Below are positions 8,559 through 17,567 of a stretch of DNA of 64,000 bases, one piece after another. This DNA comes from Ardenticatenaceae bacterium (GTDB taxonomy: Bacteria > Chloroflexota > Anaerolineae > Promineifilales > Promineifilaceae), in NCBI GenBank assembly GCA_020634435.1, contig JACKBS010000012.1, positions 62,001 through 126,000 of the forward strand, in the 5' to 3' direction. The position numbers and the translations under genes are program-made. Position 1 is the first letter of the stretch. Each line of letters starts with the position of its first letter. Under the pieces are notes generated by a model. The model saw nothing but the letters and a program-made list of their open reading frames with translations, was not told the DNA's origin and did no database searches.

Positions 8559-9248
8559 ATGACTCGCACCTCCCATCGCTGGCAAAACAAACCAGGCAAC
8601 TTCGATGCCCTACACGCTGGACACCGCTTCCAGGCAGATAATGCGTATGGTATCCCCGCCCTACGCCATATACCTGTGAATCAGGCGCCCGGCTGGCTGG
8701 TTCCATACCGCCAGCGCATCCGGGCCAGTGAACCACTGGATGATGGCTGTGTCCATTTTTTCCTCGACGATTACCGCTTCGAAACGGTCTGGAACCGGCC
8801 GTTTAAAGCATTGGAAGCGCTGGCTTCTTACCGGATGCTGCTGACACCGGACTTTTCACTCTATCGGGACTGGCCGCTAACGCTGCAGTTGTGGAACGTG
8901 TACCGGAACCGTTGGTGCGGCCGTTTCTGGCAGGAGGAAGGCTTCACCGTCATCCCTACGGTGAGCTGGAGTACGGCCGTTTCCTATGACTTCTGTTTTT
9001 TGGGTGTGCCCCGGCGCAGCGTGGTGGCCGTGTCGGCGGTGGGCGTTACTCTCGACAATCCCCTTGATTACCGGCTGTTTGTGGACGGGTTTACGGAAAT
9101 GGTGCGTCGGCTGGAGCCGCAAGAAGTGCTCAGTTACGGCCGTTTGCCCGCAGTCTGTCACGATCTGGCAGAAGTTGTCACTTATCCAACGCGCTGGACC
9201 AACATCCGGGCGGCGCGGCGGGATTGGCCTCGCCAAGGAGGTGGATAA
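8559..9248 (+). CDS. DUF4417 family protein
   Basis: A 229-aa protein. The start is ATG 8559, 11 bases after the coupling protein; the longer frame overlaps it. Recognisable DUF4417 blocks: VHFFLDDYRFETVWNRP, LTPDFSLYRDWP, and NVYRNRWCGRFW followed by IPTVSW. The family is widespread in phages and integrative elements, with unknown biochemical function. Its stop overlaps the start of the next gene (TAATG), so it is translationally coupled to polymerase-like paralogue B; this link may be useful for guessing a shared role. Confidence 0.8.
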   Translation: MTRTSHRWQNKPGNFDALHAGHRFQADNAYGIPALRHIPVNQAPGWLVPYRQRIRASEPLDDGCVHFFLDDYRFETVWNRPFKALEALASYRMLLTPDFSLYRDWPLTLQLWNVYRNRWCGRFWQEEGFTVIPTVSWSTAVSYDFCFLGVPRRSVVAVSAVGVTLDNPLDYRLFVDGFTEMVRRLEPQEVLSYGRLPAVCHDLAEVVTYPTRWTNIRAARRDWPRQGGG

Positions 9249-11614
9249 TGGGCGGACGCGGTGCAGCGAGCGGGGGGATGCCCGTTTCGCTGGAACCTAT
9301 CCTGGCCGACCTGCCCTACAACGTTACCAGTTTTGATGATGATCGCGGCGGGGCGACGTTCCCCTTTCTGGAGCAGAACCAGCGCGCCTGGCGCATTCTC
9401 ACCCGGCCAGTGGACGAAACGGCCGAACCCCATGCCGCGCATACGTTCGGGTTGGATGCCCCCACTTTGCGCTGGGTTAATGGCAGCCAGGTCAACGACC
9501 TGTATGTGGACGGGATGACGACGGCTCAGTTTCTGAAAGCCACCGGGTTGCGGCTGGATATGCACAAGGGCGGTTTTGTGTTGTCCAAACGGATCTCGCG
9601 CCTTATGCGCCCCCATTTTGTCAGCGGCTTCTTTGCCCCTGAGGATGTGCACGTGGCCTACATGGCGCAATCCCCGGCGGAAGCTAAAGTATGGGACGGC
9701 GCAGGCCTGATTTCCCGCCGCATGCTGCGGCAGATGATGCTCAGCGAGGACCTTACGTCAGCTAAGCGGGAACGACTGGAAACGGAGCTGCGCCATGCAC
9801 AGCGGGTGGAGTTCACCGTGATGACGTCAAAAGGGCAGGACAAGGGGCATGCCATCGTGGCTGATGATTTGCGAGACGAGAACGGCCGTCCCGTCGATTT
9901 TCTCCTGCCTGAAGATACCAAAAAAGAAGTGCGGCTGGAGAATGACCGTATCTTTGTCGGGCTGAGTTTTGTCCACGGCCACAACGATATGCGCCTGGAC
10001 ATCCAGAGTTTGATCAACCTGTACCCTTTCTTTAAGGAAGAGCAGCTGCTGGATTGGTTAAAAGACGAAGGGAATCTGTTCGTGCAGGCGGTGGAGACGG
10101 GCCAGGTGGCCGAGGTGATGGGTAGGATTGATCGCCATACCACGCTCGATGAGGTGCAGGTGTGGCCACTGCGGGAATATTTCGCCAGCGGCGGCCACCC
10201 GATGTGGTTCCGCAGCCACGTTAAGGGCCTGATGAACCAGCACCTCAAGCGGCTGAACCATTCCACGTTGGCGAAAATGCGGCTGCCCATTCCCGGTGGC
10301 CGTCATTACGTCATGCCGGCGGCCGTAGGCCAACGGGCGGGTATCAAGGGGTTGGACGTGCCTAGAGGCCACATTCACATTGATGTCAGGCGCGGGACGG
10401 CCTGGGTCAATGACGCCGACTGGCTGGCGCTGCCGGATTCACCTAAGCGATCGGGGTCGCCAAGCGAGGGCATCGCCGGGATTTTAGGCGGGGCTGATAA
10501 CGACGACGCCCTCTGGCTGCACCCGTTTACCGACCATGACGGGGAGCGTAAGGTGCTGGCCTGGCGCAGCCCCAACCAGGTTGGGGAATACGTGATTCTC
10601 AAGCCGACGGCCGATTCCCACGTACTGCCCTGGACGACGGGCCGGGATGATACAGGTGAGCGGGAAACGGCCGTTTATCCGCCTGCCGACAGCCGCAAGC
10701 TGCCGCCGCGCGTGGATTTTGTCGAAACAGCGTATCTGGGTTTGGTAGACCCAGATCCTGCCGGGAATTTGGGGGCAGGCGTGGCCTACAGTGTAGACGT
10801 AATGGAAACGGCCGTTGCCCAGGCGATTGCCAACCAGGGCGCGTTGGGCATGTATTGCAATTCGCTGATGCTCAACAAGGCACTGTACGGTCGTTTACCG
10901 ACTGACCCCCCTGCCCCATTGGAAGATATCATCGACAGCGCCGTGAAAACGGGGGCAGACTTGAGTCAGGTTGTATCGTGGAACTATGCGAACTCGCGCG
11001 AGATTCTGGAAAGCAAAATCCCCATTCCGGCGCTGCTGCATCAGCGGCTGAGCGTGGACTGGTCCGACAAGGAAACCCGTCCTCCCCCGCCCCGCCCCAG
11101 TAATCTGGCTGAGGCTGAAATGCATTGGCTGGATAGGCTGGAAGCCGGGGTGAAAGAGCACATCCAGGCGATAGAAGAAAAGCGCGATGATCTTGTTAAC
11201 CAGGCGCGGCCACCACAGGCGGTGCTGGACGCGGCTTTGGCTGAGCCGGAGGCTGTGCCGCTAGGCGCAGGTTTGAACAAAGTGTACGCTGCCACCTTAC
11301 GGATGGGCAAAGGTCAACATGCCAGTGTATTGGGAAGAGCAAAAGTGGCAGCAGAAGATTATCTGGCTCACTTCCCTCCAGAGCGCCAAGGGGCGATTTT
11401 GTTGGGCGCATTGGCCAACGTGTATGGGAAGGAGGATGGTGGGGCGGACACGGCCGTGTGGTTGGGAAAAGGCAAAAATGACTTGACTCAATTACAAACC
11501 AGTATCGCGCATCACACTATCGAGGCGCTGCGAAAGACTGGGTTATTGGATGACATCCTGGTGACGAAGGAAGGGTTGGTAGTCTATCCAAATGGGCTGA
11601 AGGTCGTGGAATGA
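9248..11614 (+). CDS. QDE-1/cellular RdRP-like two-barrel polymerase paralogue B (putative)
   Basis: A 788-aa paralogue of the protein at 977-3544. ATG 9248 follows AAGGAGGTGGATA and overlaps the previous stop. The start MGGRGAASGG is a Gly-rich tail common on phage and mobile-element proteins. Motifs in order: DDDRGGATFPF; LRLDMHKGGFVLSKR; DGAGLIS at 150-156; KGQDKGHAIVADDL from 195; DIQSLINLYPFF; GGADNDDALWLHPF from 414; WRSPNQVGEY; DSAVKTG ending at 569. DGAGLIS is an especially close match to the DGxGxIS of eukaryotic RdRPs. As in paralogue A the metal motif is D-x-D-D. Both copies keep the three acidic residues, which argues against simple decay. Enzymatic activity and template type are unknown. 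Confidence 0.58.
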   Translation: MGGRGAASGGMPVSLEPILADLPYNVTSFDDDRGGATFPFLEQNQRAWRILTRPVDETAEPHAAHTFGLDAPTLRWVNGSQVNDLYVDGMTTAQFLKATGLRLDMHKGGFVLSKRISRLMRPHFVSGFFAPEDVHVAYMAQSPAEAKVWDGAGLISRRMLRQMMLSEDLTSAKRERLETELRHAQRVEFTVMTSKGQDKGHAIVADDLRDENGRPVDFLLPEDTKKEVRLENDRIFVGLSFVHGHNDMRLDIQSLINLYPFFKEEQLLDWLKDEGNLFVQAVETGQVAEVMGRIDRHTTLDEVQVWPLREYFASGGHPMWFRSHVKGLMNQHLKRLNHSTLAKMRLPIPGGRHYVMPAAVGQRAGIKGLDVPRGHIHIDVRRGTAWVNDADWLALPDSPKRSGSPSEGIAGILGGADNDDALWLHPFTDHDGERKVLAWRSPNQVGEYVILKPTADSHVLPWTTGRDDTGERETAVYPPADSRKLPPRVDFVETAYLGLVDPDPAGNLGAGVAYSVDVMETAVAQAIANQGALGMYCNSLMLNKALYGRLPTDPPAPLEDIIDSAVKTGADLSQVVSWNYANSREILESKIPIPALLHQRLSVDWSDKETRPPPPRPSNLAEAEMHWLDRLEAGVKEHIQAIEEKRDDLVNQARPPQAVLDAALAEPEAVPLGAGLNKVYAATLRMGKGQHASVLGRAKVAAEDYLAHFPPERQGAILLGALANVYGKEDGGADTAVWLGKGKNDLTQLQTSIAHHTIEALRKTGLLDDILVTKEGLVVYPNGLKVVE

Positions 11615-11625
11615 GAATGCATTGT

Positions 11626-11724
11626 TTTGGGTGTGATTAGTTTTTGTGTAACGCTAGAGAAGCTTACGCTGGACTCAAGTCTTGGCTCCTGACTCGTTAC
11701 ACAACTTACATCACACCCCATTGT
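11626..11724. repeat. Long imperfect inverted repeat between mobile element and STAND gene
   Basis: GGGTGTGATTAGTTTTTGTG followed by TAACG (from 11629) is complementary, with few mismatches, to CGTTACACAACTTACATCAC followed by ACCC (11695-11719). The arms are about 25 bases apart by 40 bases, and ATTGTTTT stands outside both. It may be a terminator/attenuator or the trace of an inserted element end. Confidence 0.6.
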
Positions 11725-11800
11725 TTTATCATAGTTCTCATACGACAATGAATCCCCTATAATCAGAGGCATAACCAAATTTCAGCGAAAAAGATAACCT

Positions 11801-14800
11801 ATGACTGAAAGCCAGCAGCCTAATCAAGAAAAACCATCCCCTTTGACACAATTGCGCCAGCAGATGGCAGCTTATTTCAGTCTGGAAGAAATACAAACAC
11901 TCTGCTTTGACCTTCACGTCAAATATGAAGAACTACCCAATCCGGGACTAACGCCCAAAATCCGGGATTTGATTCAACTGATGACGCAGAACAGTCGTTT
12001 GGCTAACTTACATACAGCCGTTTCCCAGACCCGACCACACATCAATTGGCCTACTTTAGCCGAATTGGAAGCAGATATTTTATCTCATACTGAATCTTTA
12101 TCTTCACCTGGATCACAGGTTATTGTTTCCGCGCAAGGTGAAGGGGCGGTAGCGGTTGGCCCTCGCGGTATCTACGTTGAAGGCGACGTGTATGGCAGCG
12201 TCTACACCGGTGACATCAACTATTATATTGAGGACGCAAGGTCTTATTTCCCTGACTTCACAACGGCAGTTAAAAACTTCCTGTATAACTACCTTGGTGA
12301 TGAGGCGAACCCCATCCCCTTTGGTGGGCGGGACGAGGCTTTAGCCCAATTAGAGCAGTGGCGCATGCAGGCAGATGCTCCGCCTCGATTGCTGCTCACG
12401 GCCCCTGCTGGTCGGGGCAAGTCTGCTCTGCTGGTGCGTTGGAGTGCCTATCTGCAAGCTCAGCCGAATGTCGCCGTTGTCTTTATTCCCATTTCTATTC
12501 GCTTTAATACTAACCAGGAAAATGATACATTTTCTTTGCTCGCTACCCGGCTGGCACATCTGTATGGCAAGGAGATACCTGCTAATTGGGGTAACTTTCC
12601 TGCCTCTGCCTGGCGCAGGCTGGTGGCCGAATATTTGCGAGAGCCACTACCGGATGGCCGTACCCTGCTTCTAATAATTGATGGTCTAGATGAAGCAGCA
12701 TGGAAATCTGGCCCTGATATGTTTCCATTGCAACTTCCGGAGAAGGTGCGCTTGGTCGTCTCGGCTCGTTACTGGGGCGGTAAAGAAGTTGGTCCCGACC
12801 CATGGTTGCGGCAGTTGGGTTGGGACCGCTTTTCACAGATGTCTACCACGCTACAGTTGGAGGTGCTGACCCAGAAAGGTGTCAGGGATGTGTTGACGAA
12901 TATGGGCTGTCCGTTGGATGAGATGGGAAGCAATGTAGATATATTGGCCGAACTATATCGATTAAGTGAGGGCGACCCACTTTTAGTTGAACTATATGTT
13001 AGTGATCTATGGCGACAAGGCGAAGCTGTGATACGACTTGAGCCTGAAGATTTACAAAGCATTGAACCTAGCTATAAAGGTTACTTTGAGAAATGGTGGA
13101 ATGATCAGGAACGGCTATGGGGGCGAGATGACCCATTGGAAAAAGTGTTGGTGAATGATGTACTGGATGTGATGACAATGGCACGAGGACCATTATTGAT
13201 TAGCGATCTGCGCCAACTATTGCCTGGACAAATACGTAGCCGCGATTTAAAACGTGCTGTGCGTCCATTGAACCGATTTTTAATCGGAGATGGAAAGACG
13301 CAAGGATTTGCTTTTGCCCATCCGAAGTTGGGGGAACATTTCCGTGATGAAATGTTTGCGGATGAGCAAGTGAAATGGCGGACTAGGTACTTATCATGGG
13401 GTGAGAGGACGTTAGCTGATTTACGCGCCAACCAGTTGTTACCGCAAGATGTGCCCAGGTACTTGATGTTGTACTATGGCAGTCACTTGAAGGAAGCAGA
13501 TGTAGATGTGGAAACACTTTTGCAATTAGTGAGTTGGGAATGGATTCAGGTCTGGCTTGAAAAAACAGGTGCATATGCTGGCTTTTTACAGGATGTGGAC
13601 CTGGTATGGGCAAGACTACATGAGGCGAACACAACGGCTATTGAGCAAAAACAAAACGCACCTTTCATTGGACAGGAGGTACTCTGTGCTTTATGCCATG
13701 CCAGCGTAACTAGTTTGACGGATAATATCCCAGATGAATTGATGGCTTTATTGCTCCAATACAAGTTATGGACAGAAGATCAAGCGATCACATATATACG
13801 ACAGCACCATAACACAGAAAGACAGAGTAATGCGTTTGCTATAGTTTCAGAATACTTAACAATAGAAACGAGGATATTAGTTTGGCAAGAAATGTTAATG
13901 GCCGTACAGAGGATTCAAGATGACTGGAAACGATCTTCAGTTTTGAAAGCAATTGCTCCACATCTTCCAGAAGCAATTTTAACAGCAACGCAAATGTTAG
14001 CATCTAAGAGCAAGCGTGCAGATGTAATAACAGCGATTGTTCCGCATTTGCCAGAAGAAAAGCGTGCGACCATATTGGAAGAAACCTTGACAGCAGTACG
14101 GGAAACACTGTTTGGAAGCACAAAGGTGGAAGTATTGACAACCTTCGCACCATATCTCCCAGAAACAACGCGCAAAGCTGTATTAGAGGATTCCCTTGAG
14201 GTCGCTTTGAAGATAAGCACTGAATCGGAACGAACAAAAGCACTTATAGCAATCGCCCCCTTTTTTCCTGAAGAAATCTTGGACGTAGTGTTAGGGATTC
14301 GTGAAGAAGAGGCACTATTGCAAGTGTTAATGGCAGTAGCCCCTTATTGCTCAGAGGAAATCTTAGTTCGCGCAGAGGGTGTATTGACTGAATGGACAAG
14401 AGTGGCCTTTCTGATAGCTGCTGCACCTTACCTTCCAGAAGCAGCATCAGCAAATAGGAAAATACACGATAATTTAATCAAAGCTACAACATTATTTAAT
14501 CTCACTCCTCATTTGCCAGTATCCTTTCGGAAGACCGTGTTAGAAATAGCATTGGCAGCTACACGCGAGATATTTGATTTGAAATCGAAAAGGCAGATGC
14601 CGATAGACTTCCAAGAGCAGCATTTAGAATCGAAACGGAAGTTATTAAGGGTGGTTTTGAATGGGGAGATGTATAATGAAGCATCGGCAGGAGTTCTGAT
14701 AGCATTGGCCCCTTATCTCCCAAAAGAAATTTTAGCAGCATCCGAGAAGTTTCACGACGAGGATATACGGACAGATATATTAGTGGCAGTTGCCCCTTAC

Positions 14801-16228
14801 CTCTCAAGTGTAGAATCGGCAACTAATGCGATATATAGCAACTTGAATAAAGCCAGAATACTTGCAGCCGTCGCACCACATTTAGAAAAAGCAATTCAAA
14901 TAATCTTATTAGAGGTCGCAAACACAGCTGTATATGAAATTCGCTCTATAAATAGCCGGTTGAATGTAATAAAGGCCGTTGCTCCATATTTATCTGAAGA
15001 GTTATGCATAGAAATCTTGGAAAATACTTTAGCAGCAACCCAGGTGATAGGCGACAACATGAATCGAGGAAAAGTATTGATTGTAGTCGCGCCATATTGG
15101 CCAGAAGAGGCATTAATAGCCATGCGCAAGCTGTCCATTCAGGAAACCTCTGCGGAAGTGAAAGTGCTAATAGCCGCCGCACCATTTGCGCCGCAAGCTG
15201 TATTGGCCTTTGCACGGGAGATGGAAAATGGTTTCTTCAAGACGAAAGTGTTGATGGCCGTCGTTTTTCACCTTCCAGAATCGATGCATGTAAGTGTATT
15301 AGAAGAAGCATTAGTTATAGCTAATAGGATTGGTGAGGAGAAGACTCGAGTGGAGGTATTAGCAACATTAATTCCTCATTTACCAGAGGTAGTGCGTATA
15401 AACGTAATAAAGGAAGTAATAGCTATAGGGAAAAATATAAATAACGAGAAAACTCGAGTGGAAGTATTCGCAACCATTATGCCCTTTCTCCCGGAGGTAA
15501 TGCGTAATGACATAATAATAGAAGTATTGGTTATCATCGAGAATTTAGGCGATGAGAAGTTCAAAATGGAAGCGATGATTGCGGTTGCGCCGTTCTTTCC
15601 AGATAGAATCTTTTCATTGGTATTAAATAATATGTATGATGAATGGTTTGAGTTGGGAGTTTTAGCTGCAACTATTCCACATATGCAAGAGGAGGAAGCG
15701 CAGAGAGCGATAACAGCCGTGGAATACAAAGTCATAGCTATCCTTAACCTAAATGGATATACCTCGGAAGATACGGTTCATCAATCGGATCGATGGCGAA
15801 ATGGGAAACTTTATTTGGAGATCCTAATAGCAGCATTGGAGACAATTGCTCTATTTCAACCACAAAAAGCACTATCGATCGCAAGAAAAATATTCATAAA
15901 GAGCGACCCATTGTTACTATTAGAAAATCTTCCTGAAAGCATGCGAATCGCTTTACGAGAAGAAATTTTTGCAGCAACTTGGGGAATACGTGATGATCAG
16001 GATCGAGCGGCTGCTTTTATCAATTTAAGCGACCATCTCCTAAATTTGTCTATAATCAATCTTTTTGAAGTTTGGGAGAAGAATTTGCCTATCCTGAGCC
16101 GTCGCACACGGTCGAATCTTCTTTTTGATATCAAAGCTCTGATGCCAATTATTTACCGTCTTGGCGGAAAAACGGCCGTTCGCGACACATGGCAGGCTGT
16201 CCAAACTGTCTCTAAATGGTGGCCATAG
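11801..16228 (+). CDS. Giant EAD-NACHT/STAND NTPase with repeat C-terminus
   Basis: A 1475-aa signalling ATPase. Residues ~12-85 form a death-like effector-associated domain (QMAAYFSLEEIQTLCFDLHV, then LPNPG, ending RPHINWPTLAELE). A Gly-rich hairpin stretch (GDVYGSVYTGDINYY) leads to the NTPase: Walker A LLTAPAGRGKSALL near 198 and Walker B LLLIIDGLDEA near 290. From about residue 690 the chain is built of ~18 degenerate units of 30-45 aa, each with a core such as AIAPHLPEE or VAPYLPE followed by helices; this is an alpha-solenoid sensor. The repeat half is visibly AT-richer than the NTPase half. STAND proteins of this kind oligomerise on sensing a ligand and recruit effectors through EAD-EAD contacts, here perhaps including the EAD-SAVED protein at 30380. 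Confidence 0.85.
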   Translation: MTESQQPNQEKPSPLTQLRQQMAAYFSLEEIQTLCFDLHVKYEELPNPGLTPKIRDLIQLMTQNSRLANLHTAVSQTRPHINWPTLAELEADILSHTESLSSPGSQVIVSAQGEGAVAVGPRGIYVEGDVYGSVYTGDINYYIEDARSYFPDFTTAVKNFLYNYLGDEANPIPFGGRDEALAQLEQWRMQADAPPRLLLTAPAGRGKSALLVRWSAYLQAQPNVAVVFIPISIRFNTNQENDTFSLLATRLAHLYGKEIPANWGNFPASAWRRLVAEYLREPLPDGRTLLLIIDGLDEAAWKSGPDMFPLQLPEKVRLVVSARYWGGKEVGPDPWLRQLGWDRFSQMSTTLQLEVLTQKGVRDVLTNMGCPLDEMGSNVDILAELYRLSEGDPLLVELYVSDLWRQGEAVIRLEPEDLQSIEPSYKGYFEKWWNDQERLWGRDDPLEKVLVNDVLDVMTMARGPLLISDLRQLLPGQIRSRDLKRAVRPLNRFLIGDGKTQGFAFAHPKLGEHFRDEMFADEQVKWRTRYLSWGERTLADLRANQLLPQDVPRYLMLYYGSHLKEADVDVETLLQLVSWEWIQVWLEKTGAYAGFLQDVDLVWARLHEANTTAIEQKQNAPFIGQEVLCALCHASVTSLTDNIPDELMALLLQYKLWTEDQAITYIRQHHNTERQSNAFAIVSEYLTIETRILVWQEMLMAVQRIQDDWKRSSVLKAIAPHLPEAILTATQMLASKSKRADVITAIVPHLPEEKRATILEETLTAVRETLFGSTKVEVLTTFAPYLPETTRKAVLEDSLEVALKISTESERTKALIAIAPFFPEEILDVVLGIREEEALLQVLMAVAPYCSEEILVRAEGVLTEWTRVAFLIAAAPYLPEAASANRKIHDNLIKATTLFNLTPHLPVSFRKTVLEIALAATREIFDLKSKRQMPIDFQEQHLESKRKLLRVVLNGEMYNEASAGVLIALAPYLPKEILAASEKFHDEDIRTDILVAVAPYLSSVESATNAIYSNLNKARILAAVAPHLEKAIQIILLEVANTAVYEIRSINSRLNVIKAVAPYLSEELCIEILENTLAATQVIGDNMNRGKVLIVVAPYWPEEALIAMRKLSIQETSAEVKVLIAAAPFAPQAVLAFAREMENGFFKTKVLMAVVFHLPESMHVSVLEEALVIANRIGEEKTRVEVLATLIPHLPEVVRINVIKEVIAIGKNINNEKTRVEVFATIMPFLPEVMRNDIIIEVLVIIENLGDEKFKMEAMIAVAPFFPDRIFSLVLNNMYDEWFELGVLAATIPHMQEEEAQRAITAVEYKVIAILNLNGYTSEDTVHQSDRWRNGKLYLEILIAALETIALFQPQKALSIARKIFIKSDPLLLLENLPESMRIALREEIFAATWGIRDDQDRAAAFINLSDHLLNLSIINLFEVWEKNLPILSRRTRSNLLFDIKALMPIIYRLGGKTAVRDTWQAVQTVSKWWP

Positions 16229-16319
16229 TACTCAGCCATCAATTGCAACGCGAGTGAATATAATTTGATACAATTGCCACGATCTATCCGAAAGATTTTC
16301 TGCTTGTGCCAGGAGCATC

Positions 16320-17090
16320 ATGAAAACAATCTTTGATCTCACCAAACCACGCGATGAATATTAAAGGGCGAATTGAGCGAAGAACTGTTCGCTGCTCGTC
16401 TCAAAGATGTCATGGAAGGCACGGCCGGTCCTGTCTACAGTGACCCGGATCAATTCTTCAATAACACCTACCCCACTGCGGGCCTGCGCACCCTGCTGCG
16501 CGAGGTATTGGGCCTTCTCACCGGGCAGATGTCGGCCAACAACCCAATCATCCGCCTGAAAACCTCATTCGGCGGTGGTAGAACCCACAACCTCATTGCT
16601 CTTTACCATGCGGTAAACGGCCGTATAAACGCATCCAGCGCATCCTTGACTCCGATTAGTCTCTGCCGCAGGCCGGAGATGTAGACGTGGCTGGTGTCGT
16701 TGGCTCAGACCTCGATCCCAGCGTGGGCATTGTCCACCCTGAATACAATCTGCGCACCTATACCCTGTGGGGCGAGCTGGGTGGCCAGTGGGCGCGGCGC
16801 AGCGCCGACAGCGATTCTGCGAACTATGTTTGGCAGGTGCCGGTGCAATCACACGGCTCCTATATGTCTTTTCAACAGAACTTTTGCATGAGCTGTTTCA
16901 AGAATCGGGTGATGAATTTGGCACGGAAATCCTTCTTGCCACTTTAACCGAATATCACGTCATGAGGTATGTTTATGATGGCTATCGGGCCGGCAAGGAC
17001 ACCATTCCCCGTTCAATATTTTGGGTTCCCATCGCCTCACATTTGTCCATCCACGTTTCTTGCTGCCTCAGAAATTCGCAACGATAAGAT
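16320..17090 (+). pseudogene. Decayed DUF499-type AAA ATPase gene
   Basis: ATG 16320 follows CAGGAG and starts MKTIFDLTKPRDEY; then the frame is lost by one base and continues as LKGELSEELFAARL (ORF from about 16373). The nucleotide-binding motif reads SFGGGRTHNLIALYH, a Lys-to-Arg change from the expected GGGKTH. A second break near 16680 is followed by DVAGVVGSDLDPSVG and the chain ends in further frame changes; an out-of-frame piece ELLHELFQESGDEFG occupies 16878-17010. The family includes large ATPases seen near defence genes. At least three lesions and the small size (family members exceed 900 aa) make it a remnant. Confidence 0.7.
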
Positions 17091-17567
17091 GACCTGTCTT
17101 AATTTGGGAGCTGGGTCAGCTGCATTTCACGGTTAAATATCCACCATCTGGTTATTGATTGACGCCCTTTTTCCACAATTGAATCAAAATTGATACGATC
17201 TTCGTCCAATTTGGACGGGAACAATGTGCCAATCCCATCTATCCTTCAAACATCTGAGTGTGTTGGGCCAGAAGCTCAAAATGGGTGACTGGCAGCAACG
17301 ACCTCTAAAACGGGTTTGTGCTAGAGCTGCGGGAACCGCGGCCCATAGCTTTAGCACGCCGGTTTTGTCTAGCAAATTTAGAGCTCCTGGCTACCTGTGT
17401 AGAAGAGTTTTTAGAGTCAGGGCCTTACCAAGGAGGCGAAGAGATGCGGCAATAAACTAAGTCAGACAGCCTGAAGGAAGCAGGTTCTGTTCTACTGAAA
17501 ATACCCTCGAGCCAAACCCCAAGTTGATCACCCAATAACACAAAAACATACCAAATTGGAGGATTCC
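17091..17567. other. Intergenic region upstream of the solute-binding lipoprotein
   Basis: No supported gene. It probably holds the promoter of the lipoprotein gene; TTGGAGGATTCC directly precedes its ATG. The small frames 17224-17460 have no ribosome binding site or recognisable content. Confidence 0.5.

Noticed and set aside
7603..8736. 377-aa minus-strand frame opposite the coupling protein
   Set aside because: A shadow of the clear VirD4/TraG gene without recognisable domains.
9658..10290. 210-aa minus-strand frame inside polymerase-like gene B
   Set aside because: Antisense shadow with Ser/Arg-rich low-complexity content.
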